A DNA stretch of 64,000 bases from Epiperipatus broadwayi (GCA_028023455.1 JAQFVV010012401.1:344501-408500); one strand, 5' to 3'; numbered from the stretch's first letter, positions 49,429-63,100 are shown. Made by a program: numbers and translations. The notes: generated by a model not told the origin, from the letters alone.

Positions 49429-51098
49429 GTGTGGCCGCGGAAATGGCATATTTCTAGAAATTTAGCTAGAAATCCCACCTCTAGTGGCTGACACGAAGGA
49501 TCAGATGACAACCCTTTTTTCACATGTATGTGTCATGTGTATTAGCTTTATAAGATGGAATGGATAGCTGTAGTGAGCTTGAAAGTCTGGCTTCAAATTC
49601 TTTCTGATTATATTAAGGTGTTGTATTTAAATATTATTTATATGGGTTAGTAGTGTACATATATAAATAATAATGAATTACCAAAGATGACAGATACCAA
49701 AAAAGTCTAAAATGTCAAGATCAGTGGTTGATTCACAAAGTTCCAATAAAATAATGCCGTAGTTTATTTTCATACTGTCACATTACCATTTGCAAAAAAG
49801 TGCAGAATAAGACAAACCTAAAATAAAAAACACTACATTTTTTTTTATCAAAAAAAGGCAGTTGAAAGAAATATTAATTTAAAAGCTAAACATTTTCGGC
49901 TGTAAAAAATTATGAAAATAATTTACTTATTTATATAAAATACATACATAAAAGTAGTTTTAACATAGATAGGTATATTTGGATAAAAGGATAAGAAACT
50001 TAGAATGTGCAAGATTTTGAGGGTAAATTTAAGAGAGTTGATTATAAAATCAAATTTATATTTTTAGATTCAGAAGAAACCATAAGAAGTTTTCGAAGAA
50101 AATTCAAAAACAAAAAAGTGAAGAAAAAAACATATAGTTAATATTATTTTTTTAAAAAAGCAAACTATACAGATAATACAGACTAGGAACTAAAAACGCT
50201 TATTTCAGAAAAAAAGAAAAAAAAGAATAGAATAAAATAAAAAAACATTGTTAGAAAAAATTTGAAAAGAACAACTAATCAAATACATAAAACAAAAAAT
50301 AATGATAACATTTACTTAGGGATTAAACAGAAAATAGTTAATCACTTTCATGCTAAAGTAATTAAAAAATGCAGCAGATTAATTATTGTAAAAGGATGTA
50401 GAAAGAAAACTAAAAGGTAAAAAAAACTGTCTAACAAATCAACATAAGTACTAATATTAAATTATTTATATTATTTAGAGACCCTTAAAAATCTATATCT
50501 ATTATGGAAGTAATTTTTTCACATCAAATATCCTGCAGATTCATATTAGCGATATTAATACAGACACACATAAACTGAATTATGCCTTCATTTTATGAGA
50601 CAAGACAAACAATTGAAAGGAATGGCTGTTTGTTTTAAAACTAACTTCACTATTAAGAGTTATTTTATAAAGTCAACTATCTTGAATCAATCTTAGTACT
50701 TTTTCTGTGAATCCTTAAACTATTATTAATTCCAAAAAATAATATTTTACATGTGCAAAAATAGATCAATCAGTTAGCTTAATTTATTTTTATTTTAATA
50801 TTATAATATTTGTATTTTAATCTATAATCACATTAATAAATTAAATAAATAATTATGAGAATGAAACAGCTCAAGCAATTTTCCTTCCAAAAGCTCAGAT
50901 AATACTGGTAAGATAAATGAGCAATCAATATAATTCTGAGTTTGTAATTCTGATCATATATATATATATTTATATATATATATAAACCAATGATTTTTGC
51001 AAATACACTTCCAAAATAAATAAAGTATAATTCTTCCATAGTCATATAAAAGTGCACGTGTGTTTTAACTTACTATTAATATTATTTATTATTTGTAG

Positions 51099-51434
51099 AA
51101 CCTGTGGAAAAACCCATAATCTTTCAAGATCAGCATCGGTTTATAGAGGGTGCTTTAGTCAACTTTCGTGATTCAGATACAGTTTCCTTGGTTTGTTATT
51201 TAAATCAAAGTTCTCCACGAACTAGAATAAAATGGTATGTTGGGAAAGAAAATTTCCAAGATATTACAATTTTTTCTCAACATCAAAGAAATATAGGAGG
51301 AACAAGTGGAATGCGAAGTTTGCTAGAATATCGAGTAGGGCCTCAAGATAATGCAAAATTTGTTACATGTGCAGTTGAAAAGCCGACTGATCACGTGCCT
51401 TTGATGACATCAAGCATTTTATTAAATGTAGAAT
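51099..51434 (+). CDS. Exon for Ig domain 2 of the same adhesion protein
   Basis: The 336-base exon lies between TTATTTGTAG and a strong GTAAGTAT donor, phase 1 at both ends, and joins in frame to the first Ig exon (split codon C|AA). The encoded domain has cysteines at residues 32 and 90 and tryptophan at 45 (RIKWYVGKEN). It has one potential glycosylation site, NQS. It lacks the D-x-G-x-Y-x-C signature and instead has DNAKFVTCAVEKP before the second cysteine, as in the CD80-like C2-set second domain of Kirrel and nephrin proteins. The following linker (ILLNVE) continues into the next exon's YAPRI, which also fits that family. Confidence 0.88.
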
Positions 51435-54400
51435 GTAAGTATATTTAGTTCAAATATATTAAAAAGTATTATAATAATGTTAAAGGCTAAAACCTTTTAA
51501 CCTTTCACGTTATTATTAGATCATCTGCTAGCACTTAATAAATTTAATATGTTTAAAAAGTAGTGTGTGTATTTATAAATCAATTAGAAAAAACTATATA
51601 ATCAAATTATAAAATGTACAGTTGATTTTTCAAAAGCATTTCGAAAGGCTGTATTTAATTTTTAAATTTTTATTAACTCTTAATTTTCTTATGCCAGCCT
51701 TTTTATAAGCAAAGAGTCATGATCTTTGCACTTTATAAACCCATTTAAGATATGGAAGGATGATTAGTGCATCTGATTTCCAACATATACCATACTTCAG
51801 ATTTTGTAAATCAGTTTCTGATTTACTGTTTATATTTATAAAGATTGGTCATTTTTAGTGCTTTTGTTCTTGTCATTATCGTCTTACATATAAATATGGT
51901 TTAAAATGTACTTCTTTTTTCCTACTCTATATCCACCTACTGAAATCTTGAATAATCAATAAACAATAGATGTTAGTGCCATTGTATTCATTTCTTTTTC
52001 TGCTTTTTCCCATACAGAATTCTATCTTTTAGCTAAAAATTTTAATATACTGTATACAGAATATCATTATATTTGCTTAGCTTAGTCATAACATAATTCC
52101 AAAAGCAGTTTCTTTGATTCTACTTGTTAAGTTATGATACTCAAGTTTTCATTAGATCATACTGGAGTAGGGTGAATACAATTGTTTTTGGAAACATATG
52201 TTAAAAATAAACTCATTTTATGTTTTGGTGTTTTCCTATATATAAATATTTAGATACAAATTAGATTTTTCTTAATAACTGTTGCATATCTATGCATTGA
52301 TAAGGCATATTGTTATTGACTATAATACATTCTGTGTTTTATGGTGGCATTACAAATTTAACAAACATTTTGCTACATAAATATTTTCAAAAAAAGAATT
52401 ATGCATTTTTAAGATGCATTATTAAAAATATTTTTGAACTTATCAAATATATAAAAACAAATATAATAGCTGCTGTATTATAAATGTTAATTTAGACTAT
52501 GATTATCAATTATGTAAGTAATTTTGTTATTTAAAGTTTTGCTATCTTATATCAGGATCTATATTTTTTAAGTTCTTATCCTGGTTAGAAGTCAATAAAG
52601 TATTGATATTGGGCAAAACATTTTTTATAACATACATCGATAATGCTATAAAGTAAAATCATTTATATTTTGCTGATTACAGAGTCACATACTTTTAAAC
52701 AATACTTGATAAATATGAAATGATGATTTCTGTTTATTCATAATCACCATAACATATATTGTTTATTAAATAGCAGTACCATTAAAGTTATTTAACTGCC
52801 TTCTAAATAGTTGGCCCTTACATATGTAGAAGAGAAATTGCATTACATTCATTAGTCATCATATTAATCACTACTTTAATACTTAGTCTAAAACTAGTCA
52901 TGTGAGACTTCACATTCCAAACTTTATCAATACAATCTACGTTTGCTTAAAGTTTCATAGACATTATTATTATTTTTCAATATGCCTTTTATATAGCGGA
53001 CTGCCATAATTGTCTTCTATCAGCTTTTACTTCTAAAAATATGTATAAGGAAAGACAATTTTAGGATGAAACGATCTTATTAAATCCAAACATGGTTAAC
53101 GGTTAACAAATAAACAAATATATAAATATAATTAATAATAGAGAATATATGCTATAGTGATATTTTGAATTTCTTAATATCACCAAAGTAAACTAGTGCT
53201 AATTCTGGCCAGCATGTAAAAACTCTAAAAAAATTGAATTAGCTAGGTAAGATATGCTAAAATTACTAAAAAATCAATTTAATCAAAAATAGTTTTTCTC
53301 TTTTTTACAAAACACTCACATTAAGTATAAGATTATATCCTGGCAAAGTTTATTGATATTTCATCAAATGAAATGAAAAATAATTGTGAATTTAAGGATT
53401 TTGTCAGTTACTTATGACTATGCTTGTTTTATAGAATGATCTAAAACAATAGTGAGAATTTTCTTTTTTACAATACATTCCAGAAGTTTAGATGAAATTA
53501 TATATAGCATCTATAACAAGAAGTTATGAAAATAGGATATAATTCACAACTAATTGATATCTATCCATTCTTTAACATATGTACAGAAATTTTAAACTAC
53601 ATCTCCAATTGTTGCCCACTTTTTTTTATCTATGACAGATCTTCCATCACTTTTTAGTCAATGCATTGACAACAAGATAATATCAGTGTCCTATAATAAA
53701 TTTTATTAAAATATTTTAATTTGTAAGTGTCAATATATCAATAAAATTACTTTAATAAATGATTTTTAATAACAAATATCAATTATAGTATTTATTAATC
53801 AGTGACAATAAATTATTCACTATATAGATAAAGTGCAATGAATATTCTATAATCTGAATGAAAGTCAGTTTAGTATAATTATAAATTAATTAAATCAATA
53901 GTGCTTAAATTAATGGGCATCATTCCTGACAAATTCATCAATGACACACATGATTATAACAATTCTAATCAAAGGCAAAACTCTCCATACAGTAGTGTCA
54001 CCCTGTGCCAAACAGAGTAATCAATGGATGCCAGAAGATGGTGATCATGTGATGTTGACAATTCTAATGTTAAAAGAAAAAAATAAAATAAAAAGTAAAC
54101 CAATAAAAAGTGAAATATGAAATTTTTAATGATGATAAGACCAATCCATGAAACATAAATTTGTCAACATATTGATATCCTCGTTTATTTATTTGACATT
54201 TTGATGCTATTATTTTTAAATTTTTTCTGCAGTGAACTTTACATTTTGAATAATTTCAATATCTTATTTAATTTCAGCTCTCAGTGTGTTCTGTTTTCAG
54301 CCTTATCTTCTAAATGAAAGTAATTGCAGTAATTAAAGTATCTGTGAGTTAATCTCTAAAGAGAAATAGAATATGTTCTTCAATAAAAACTGGATTTAAG

Positions 54401-57351
54401 TTCACTAAAAAATATTTTTAGAAAGTCTGTTACTTTTCATTTGCTTACATATTTATGACAATTAATTTTACTTTTAAATTGTAAATTCAGAAATTTCACA
54501 TCCATAATTCTGAGGAACATAACAATTAATCTCAAAATCTTATCATTATATTTTTAGAATATTTTATGGAACATTTTTTAAAATGAAATTTGTTTAATTC
54601 TTTTTAAATTAAATAGGTGATTGTTCATCAATCTCCACTTATTGGATATTAAATACAAACATATGTGTTCATGTAACACAAATATGTTGTAGAATGTTTA
54701 TACTTTCCAAAGTATAAGAGAATTCAAAATATATTTTCTTTTTATATTTCATATAAAAATATAGTCAATTGAAATAAAATATATATCAATGAATCTACTT
54801 ATTTGTTAACATAAATTTAAGAGAACAAAATAAAATAAATACTTATTATTATATAATCCTTTTGAACTCCTAATATAAGTGATATATCTAAAATTACTTT
54901 ATAATCAATGAATATTTTAAATTAAAATAATAATTACTATGCTTCAAAATATAAATTCAAACTTAGGAAGACATAACTCTCAATATTTAGGTATATAAAT
55001 AGATCACTACTTAATCAAAAATTATACAACTATTTATATCAATAAATTCTATACATTTTAAATGAGAAAAAATATAGCAATAATGATAAATATAAGCAAA
55101 CAACCTGAGTAATAATCTTTAAATATGGTATTTCCAAAATAGTATCATAGTTCTAATGTTTATTTTATAAACCACAATCTGACAATATTTTCTTATTCCA
55201 GAAAAAGTAAAAATATCATGAATCAGAAAATATTTTATCTATTAATGTTACAAATGTGCAAACACTAATTTAAATCCATGATGATGTCATGTTTATATCT
55301 TTTTATTTAGCAAGTAATTAATTCATAAATCATTACAACTGAACAGTTGCTAGTTTCATCCATCACAGTACTATGGAAATTGAACCATCTATCTATCTTG
55401 TGTATCAATAATTCATCAATCTTATAAAAGTATATCAGCAGCTGAACATAATCTTTGCAAACATTTTTCTGTTATTAGCATTTAGATTTCATCATTGAAA
55501 AGAATGTAATATCTGTTTTTAAAGCAAAGAAACATTTCATGTTTTTTTTAAAAAATGCTAAGAATTAATTTTCATATTTTCAATAAATTGTCACATCTCA
55601 CAAATTTGATGATTTTGTCAAGACAACAGAAGAACATTATTGCTTTCACCCCATCATTTTATCCATTTTTTAATAATCATATACTTTTTAAAATAAGCGA
55701 AAAAAAATTACATGAAGGAACTTAGATTCACTTCTTTTAAAGCCAAGATAAGAGAATGATCATTTAATTTGCTTAGTTCTATTTATAAATTTTTTTATTG
55801 TTGTAAGAGAAACAATAGCAACACTCTATATTAACTCTTTGGTCAATTCTAGCCAGTGTCTCATAAATAAAAATCTTATTACCCAATAATAACATATTAA
55901 AAAAATATTTCATAATTATCATATATAACAAACATTTATGTTTTCAAAATACAAATAAGATTCTTTCACTTCAACATAAATTAAGCAATTAAGATTATAA
56001 TCTATCATGATACAATGGAAATATATCTTTTACACATATTTTTCAATACAATATGATACAAACAAAATAAATATACTTGAGACATTAAACATTTAGGTGT
56101 ATTATTTATAACCTACTAGTGTGACTGCAGTAATAAAAGTACATATAATAAAGAAAGTATAATTTCACCAATACTATAAAGTTTATTATTTACACATTTA
56201 TTTTAAAATAAATAAAGAAAATTCACATTTTTACCAACTACAATTAATAATAAACATTTCTTTCTCCAATATTATGTTGTCATAGCAACATAGTCCAATG
56301 CCATTAAAATCAAACAAAAAGAGACAAAAAAATTTTACAATTAACATTCCCTCACATATGGAAATTTATTTCGAATTGCAGAAGATGCAAAATATATATA
56401 TATTACAGAAATTGACCTTCTAAAAAATCATTATAGATGCATCTAAGTTCCAGATATAAATCAGTGTAGATCAAAATATGTTAACAATTAATCATAATTA
56501 AACAGTCTTATAATCAGGAAGTCATTTTAAAAATCATATTTTTAAGTTAAGAGGAAGACATTAAAGAATTATGCTTTATCATATATATATATATATATAT
56601 AACCTAAAAACAGAAAACCTCATCACCAGTTCAGCCAGAAACTGGATGTGGGATCTTTGATTTATTCATAATCAAACACTTATGTGTTCATATACGTGAA
56701 GATAGAATTGGACATGTTTATTAATAATCATTGAAGAAAGATAAATTAATTATAAAAAAATGATGAGGTCAAGCAGATGATGATCCCAGTCAGTAAACTA
56801 TAGATTGGCAGATGCAAAACTGCCCTTCTATTATCTATTTGAAAAACTTTTACCTTAGTAAGAGCTAAACACATAGCAGTAGGATGACAGAAATAATATA
56901 TTGGTTATAATAATTGACATATCTTTTTTTTAAGATACTGCTATTTAATTTATTTTTTGTGACAATGTTGATTCAGTTACTATTTGTAAAAAATGTAAAA
57001 TGTGCTAAAACACACAAACACACAAAGCTGAAGAGAAAGAAATATTAATACAGATAGATACAAACTAAATATCTGTATCTACATATGTGATTAAGCACTT
57101 TTGAGGGTCAGGGTCCTCATATTCATAGCCATCTTGTAAATAAATAAATTAAGAGTGATGCAAATTTATGCAAATGAGATAGATACATATTCCATTTCTT
57201 GGAGATTTTATAACAAGTCTTTTTTGTTTATCAAGTTGTTATCTTTAGTGATAAAGTGAGCCTCTTTTATCTTTCTTTAGAGATTGTGCTGCTCTCTGCA
57301 AACAACCACTGGATCTTTAGGTTGGCAATCATGACCAGATGAGATGCAGTG

Positions 57352-57558
57352 CTATGTAAAAACCAAACTACAAGAAGTGTCTTTTAGTGCTTTATTATAG
57401 GAGTATGTGTGTTGGGACAGCCTAGTGGACAGAGAGGCCCTGGTCTCATCATAATATGATGTTGTACAATATGTTTCAGGGCAGGCAATATTATAAACCA
57501 TCTGAAGTATCAGTGAAGATGGTAAGCAGTCTTTGGTATTGTCTGTCCTAAAACACAT
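57352..57558 (-). pseudogene. Penelope GIY-YIG endonuclease fragment, left arm
   Basis: The minus-strand frame reads SSLILQMVYNIACPETYCTT, then YYDETRASLSTRLSQHTYSY and KALKDTSC. This is the N-terminal half of a GIY-YIG domain (VYxIxC-C, YxGETxR, TRLxxH with the conserved arginine). The expected G of the Y-x-G-E-T motif is D. It begins at the centre of the palindrome, so the reverse transcriptase portion is absent. Confidence 0.72.
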
Positions 57559-57838
57559 TGTACAGCATCATATTATGGTGAGACCAGGGCCTCTCTGCCC
57601 AATAGGCTATTCCCAACACACATACTCCTATTATAAAGCACTAACAGACACTTCTTGTAGTTCAGTTTTTGTACAGCACTGCAGTTCAGCTGATCATGAT
57701 TGCCAACTTAAAGATCCAGTGGTTGTTTGTAGAGAGCAGCACGATCTCAAAAGAAAGATAAAAGAAGCTTACTTTATCACTAAAGATAACAACTTGATAA
57801 ACAGAAAAGACTCTTGTTATAAAATCTCCAAGAAATGA
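57536..57838 (+). pseudogene. Penelope GIY-YIG endonuclease fragment, right arm
   Basis: The + strand frame contains SQHTYSYYKALTDTSC, FVQHCSSADHDCQLKDP, LKRKIKEAYFITKDNN and LINRKDSCYKISKK. It covers the middle and C-terminal half of a GIY-YIG domain, including the conserved glutamate in KEA and the NRK block. The start of the domain is scrambled relative to the left arm. It has no reverse transcriptase and no start context, and is dead. Confidence 0.75.
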
Positions 57839-58511
57839 AATATGTAAATGTCTCATTTGCATAAGTTTGCATCACTCTTAATCAACTTATTTATTTACAA
57901 GATGGCTATGAATATGAGGACCCTGGCCCTCGAAAGCACTTAGCCACATATGTAGAAACAGATATTTAGTTTGTATCTATCTGTATTAATATTTATTTCT
58001 CTTCAGCTTTGTGTGTTCGTGCGTTTTAGTGCATTTTATATTTTATACTTTAGAATAATTAGCCACAAAGTTTAAACTTTTTGCTCACTACTATTTGTAA
58101 ATGATTTACTAGTAATATATCGAATGCTATTAGTTATGATCATGTTTGGTAAATATTGCCAGATTATATTAATTTGATTGTATGTATAATATTTAGAGCT
58201 TATTTTTATTAATAATCCTATGGCCATACTAATGAATATTTTTCAAAAGTGCCTCAGAAATATCATATGCTTCTTTGACCCAGATCTTTTATCACTAAGC
58301 ATGTAAAAAAATTATTTTGGATAATATATAAAAGATTGCTATTCCCCTTTAAAAACAAATAAACATTATATAGATACATATTCACGTATATATGTATACA
58401 CATGTATATTAATGGGTGTTTGCTTATATATGCTTAAACAATAACATTACTCTTTCTGTGAGAGATAAGATCTGTGATGTAACAAATTTATAGAAGTTTC
58501 TATGTATATGT

Positions 58512-59817
58512 ATAAGCATTTATTTTATAACGTCTTGTGTGTGATTATAATTACGATAGAATGACAGCCTGTTAAGCTAAATTGCGCAGATGCTGTGAGA
58601 ATGTTGTTAATAAATGAATACCTTCGAACAACCACACGATATAGTATTTATATACAAGTAAAAAGAATCCCTCTTACTCCTACAACTCAAATATTTATAT
58701 ATGAGAAAATCTAAAGTAGTTGTAACGAAGGCGTGACTACATAATAGTCACTTTAAATTACTATATATAATGTCTGTATGAATGGCGCGAATAAAATTTT
58801 CTAGAATTTACTGAACGCCACTCCAAACGAAACTAAATCATATACGAATAAACATTTATTTTATAACGTCTTGCGTGCGATTATAATTACGATAGAATGA
58901 CAGCCTGTTAAGCTAAATTGCTCAGACGCTGTGAGAATGTTGTTAATAAATGAATACCTTCAAACAACCACATGATATAGTATTTATATATGAGTAAAAG
59001 GAATCCCTCTTACTCCTACAACTCAAATGTTTATATATGAGCAAATCTAAAGTAGTTGTAATGAAGGCGTGACTACATAATAGTCACTTTAAATTACTAT
59101 ATATAATGTCTGTATGAATGGCGCGAATGAAATTTTCTAGAATTATAATCGCACGCAAGATGTTATAAAATAAATGCTTATTCGTATATGATTTAGTTTC
59201 GTTTGGAGTGGCATTCAGTAAATTCTAGAAAATTTCATTCGCGCCATTCATACAGACATTATATATAGTAATTTAAAGTGACTATTATGTAGTCACGCCT
59301 TCGTTACAACTACTTTAGATTTGCTCATATATAAACATTTGAGTTGTAGGAGTAAGAGGGATTCCTTTTACTCGTATATAAATACTATATCATGTGGTTG
59401 TTCGAAGGTATTCATTTATTAACAACATTCTCACAGCGTCTGCGCAATTTAGCTTAACAGGCTGTCATTCTATTGTAATTATAATCGCACGCAAGACGTT
59501 ATAAAATAAATGCTTATTCGTATATGATTTAGTTTCATTTGGAGTGGCGTTCAGTAAATTCTAGAAAATTTCATTCGCACCATTCATACAGACATTATAT
59601 ATAGTAATTTAAAGTGACTATTATGTAGTCACGCCTTCGTTACAACTACTTTAGATTTGCTCATATATAAACATTTGAGTTGTAGGAGTAAGAGGGATTC
59701 CTTTTACTCGTATATAAATACTATATCATGTGGTTGTTCGAAGGTATTCATTTATTAACAACATTCTCACAGCGTCTGCGCAATTTAGCTTAACAGGCTG
59801 TCATTCTATCGTAATTA
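58512..59817. repeat. Palindromic array of four ~335-bp units (two forward, two inverted)
   Basis: Units begin near 58,512 and 58,847 in forward orientation. At about 59,143 the sequence switches to the reverse complement, giving inverted units at about 59,145-59,480 and 59,481-59,817. All contain GATAGAATGACAGCCTGTTA, GGAATCCCTCTTACTCCTAC, GAAGGCGTGACTACATAATA and TGAATGGCGCGAATGAAAT (or complements). The copies differ by only a few bases, so the array is recent. Transcribed through, it would fold into a hairpin with arms of about 650 bases. No protein is encoded. Confidence 0.92.
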
Positions 59818-59908
59818 TGTATATGTATATAGAACAGAAGTAAATAAAGAATTTTTTTTCACTTTATTTATCTATCTAAATTGTTTAATATTCTATTATT
59901 ATTTTTAG

Positions 59909-60163
59909 ATGCACCTCGTATTACTTTAATTCAAGAGCCTCCTGGAGACATAGAAGTTGGTGATCATATTAAACTCTATTGCCGTGTGAATGCTAATCCC
60001 CCATCAACGGTACTGTGGCATCTAAAGCATAACAATATTACTATAAACAACAGTTTTATTTTTTTAGACCCTGCACGCTCAGATCATACAGATGAATATG
60101 AATGCCTAGCAAATAACAACATAGGAGATCCTATGAAAGAGATACTAGTAGTAGATATTAAAT
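59909..60163 (+). CDS. Exon for Ig domain 3 of the same adhesion protein
   Basis: The 255-base exon lies between TATTTTTAG and a GTAAGTTA donor, phase 1 at both ends, and joins the second Ig exon in frame (split codon T|AT giving YAPRI). The domain has cysteines at residues 24 and 65, tryptophan at 36 (VLWHLKHNN) and an EYECLA F-strand motif. It has potential glycosylation sites NIT and NNS. The compact I/C2-set spacing and the RVNANPPSTVLW block resemble the third domain of Kirre/Kirrel and nephrin. More Ig domains, a membrane segment and a cytoplasmic tail would be expected downstream, outside the window. Confidence 0.88.
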
Positions 60164-63100
60164 GTAAGTTACTAAAATTGTTTGTAAGTTTATTAAGTGT
60201 TAGGTGTAAAGCAGGTATTTATTTTTATTTAACCTAATATTTGATCTTTTTTTATATTACTGAGAATGTGTAATTTTCTCATCAACTAATTGAGAAATAA
60301 AAAATTGATTTTTAAGAATAAATTTTGTAATTTAAAGCAATGCATAATAAATTGGTTAGTAATATGCAAGAACAGCAAGGAGATGGAATGAATAATTTAG
60401 GTTAGAATTAGCAATAGTTAAAATTAAAAAAATTAAAAAATGAATTGTAAAATAGCACTGAATATATTTGGCTGATTTAGTATTCACTTTAAATAATTTG
60501 TCCAAATATTTCTCAATATTTAGCTGTCAACCCCTGAACATATTAATTGGATATTTGAACTTTTATCTAAAATCCAGATACTCATGAATAAAATGATTTT
60601 CATTTGGTAAATAAACCGAATAACAGATGAAAACTTAGAATATTCATTACTGTCAATTAAAGAAGAGCATAATCAGAAAAAAAAATCTTTTCAGAATAAT
60701 TTTGAAATAGAAAACTGTTGAAGTAAAAAGAGATAGATAAAATATTTCACGTTATAAAATGATTATGTACCATGGTATGAGTTCTATAAAAATATTTTAT
60801 ATCTTATGATTATATAAATCAAAATTTTAAAATTCTCTCTTAAGTTAGAGATCGATAATATCAAGAATAAAAATGATGACTATGCATGAAAAAATTTGGT
60901 AACCCAGCTGTTAAAGTAAAATACGTGATTCACGTTTAGAAAAATTAAAAAAATTCTATTTTTAATTCCATCTATTTGTTAAGATCACTAATTTCATATT
61001 TTGCCAATAGTTACAATTAAAAACAAATATGTTTATTATTAAACGTGTGACAAAAACTATTTTGAGAAATATCAGAAATATTTATACGTTTTTCTAAATA
61101 TGATTAAATTCATATTTGACTTAAAACAAAGAAATCTAAAAATTTGGTTGTTTTATTCCTTAGAACACGTGCACGTATATATGTTTACATATATATTGTA
61201 CAAAGAATAAAAATATAAGAGATTGGAGAACCATACTTGTTTGAATCACATATAAGATATAATCAAGATTTGAATTATCTAAAATCAATTAGAGATGTTA
61301 TGCAAAACCTTAATTTGGATCAAGTATGTTTATTACGAAAAACGAAGATATTATTAAAGAATATTAAAGCAATGCTATTTATCAGAATTAATTATTTTAG
61401 AATAAAATTGTAAACAAAATTTTAAAGAATGTATTCTATTTTATTTAACATAATATATTTCTTTTCCCCATTTATAGTCATTCTATCATTTTTATCATAC
61501 ATGTAAAGATAATTATAAGAAATATATAATAGATATTTAAATATTGCCTAATGCTTTACTAGCAATAATAAATAAACTTAGAAAATCATATAATACTAAT
61601 TACTAGCAAAATAAAAAAATTACAATAAAATTATCTGATGATCATGGTTTCATCTATTACACAAATAAATTTTCCTAAATGAAAATCAACTAACATAACA
61701 CACACTCATATATATTAAATAGAACTCAATCCCACAATTCATTTCAAAAACAACCTATATTTCATTTCAGAGGAAATTTTCATAAGATTGACAGGTTCAA
61801 GTTCCAGAAGATTTAGCATCAGTTTTATATATCTATGTGTTATGTTTTGTAAATTTTTATTTGAGGTCTATTTGTGTAATAGATGAAAGCATAATCATAA
61901 GACAAATTTAGTACAACTTTTATTTTTTGTAAGTATTTAGTGTTACATGATATTCTATTTTTAGTAACACTAAATTACTCAGCATATTCAAGACATCTAA
62001 ATAACAAACTTTAACTAGTCTTTGCTTTAATAGTAATATAAAATTATCTTTTCATATTTTAGGCTGACATTTAGATCTTCAACATGATAACATTTGCATT
62101 GTCATTTCTAGTAGTATTTTTTTGTATTCAACATTTCTTTTTAGCATTAAACTATTATTATATATTAGAATTCAATAAATTAGATTTGACCTCTTAGGAA
62201 TAAATCTTACAAATGAAAAACATGTTAAAAAATCATATTTAAAATACAAAATTATTGAAAAAATAGTAATAAATAGAGTACATAATGATAACAAAAGACA
62301 TTTTCATTATTCAATGAGGGATAAGAAAAAGTTAAGCAAGTGATTATAAAAATCAACAAAAAATTTTTTGATTAAAATTTATTTTTATAATGCAAGTGAA
62401 TAAATGTGAATCTCTGCTAAATCTATAAAATTCTGTTTTAAAATATTAAAATGGCTTTACAATTTTTAGAATATCTCAAAAGATCTTACCAAAGTGTCAA
62501 CAAGGCATAGTCATCATACAAGCATGGCTTTTTTTGTTATTGTTATTCTAGAATTTAATAATTTCAATCTTTAAATAAAAAACATTATATAATAAAGGTA
62601 TAATTATAGATACTTTTATGTTTTAATAATTATTATGTAATTTTTGTGTAAAAACGAATTGTGCAAAAAATAAAAAATTTTGTTACTCCATTTTTTTTTA
62701 AAAAAAAGTCTTGCAAATAATATAGAAACTGATAGTAAAAAATTAAATTTATCTAATATATGGAAACAGGACTAAAATACTTTGAACTTGTTCTCTATTC
62801 AAAATACTGACTTCTTCAAAAAACATGTTAATTAAAAAAATCAATATTTGTTTGTATGTGCTTTTGCTGTTTTAAAAGAGTAGCTAAATAGCTCAATAGA
62901 TGCCATAGAAGTATAATCTTAAGTGAAAATCAAACTTATTTTTTTAAGTGATGAATTTGTCATTTTGTTTAATAGATAAATTAATATTTAGTATTCATTC
63001 ATTCATTCATTCTAGTTTATAATTCTTATATATATATTGTGCCCTTATCTGTAGGTCATAATAAGGTAGAAAGGTCAATTATTAAAAAATTTTAAATTTT

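Larger units (their letters stand above)
46866..49521. mobile_element. Possible DNA transposon bounded by inverted repeats
   Basis: The segment at 46,866-46,919 and the reverse complement of 49,467-49,521 agree in GTTGTCATCTGATCCTTC, TGTCAG and ACTAGAGG. Between them lie the minisatellite and the Merlin-like transposase remnant. These could be terminal inverted repeats of that transposon. However, the same sequence continues outward into the dispersed repeat family at 45,700-46,921, so the boundary and the link to the transposase are inferences. Confidence 0.35.
44105..51098 (+). other. Intron between Ig exons 1 and 2
   Basis: This 6,994-base phase-1 intron has a GTAACA donor and a TTATTTGTAG acceptor. 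It contains a Penelope fragment, a dispersed repeat family with hammerhead-like cores, a minisatellite, a Merlin-like transposase remnant and a set of short hairpin-forming tandem repeats. No further exon was seen, and the phases of the neighbouring exons agree without one. Confidence 0.75.
56988..58050. mobile_element. Two Penelope-like 3' ends in inverted, tail-out arrangement
   Basis: The left arm (56,988 to about 57,485) and the right arm (about 57,546-58,050) are inverted copies separated by about 60 bases. Matching words include CAAGAAGTGTCTTTTAGTGC, GAGAGGCCCTGGTCTCA and CACAAAGCTGAAGAG. Each arm reads outward as the last part of a Penelope-like element: GIY-YIG endonuclease codons, a stop, then a 3' tail with GGCTATGAATATGAGGACCC and CTCGAAAGCACTTAGCC. 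Inverted and tandem partial copies are typical of Penelope insertions. The two arms have diverged noticeably. Confidence 0.78.
51435..59908 (+). other. Intron between Ig exons 2 and 3
   Basis: This 8,474-base phase-1 intron has a GTAAGTAT donor and a TATTTTTAG acceptor. The first 5.5 kb is plain A+T-rich sequence with no gene recognised. The last part holds a Penelope inverted pair and a palindromic array of 335-bp units. Confidence 0.75.
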
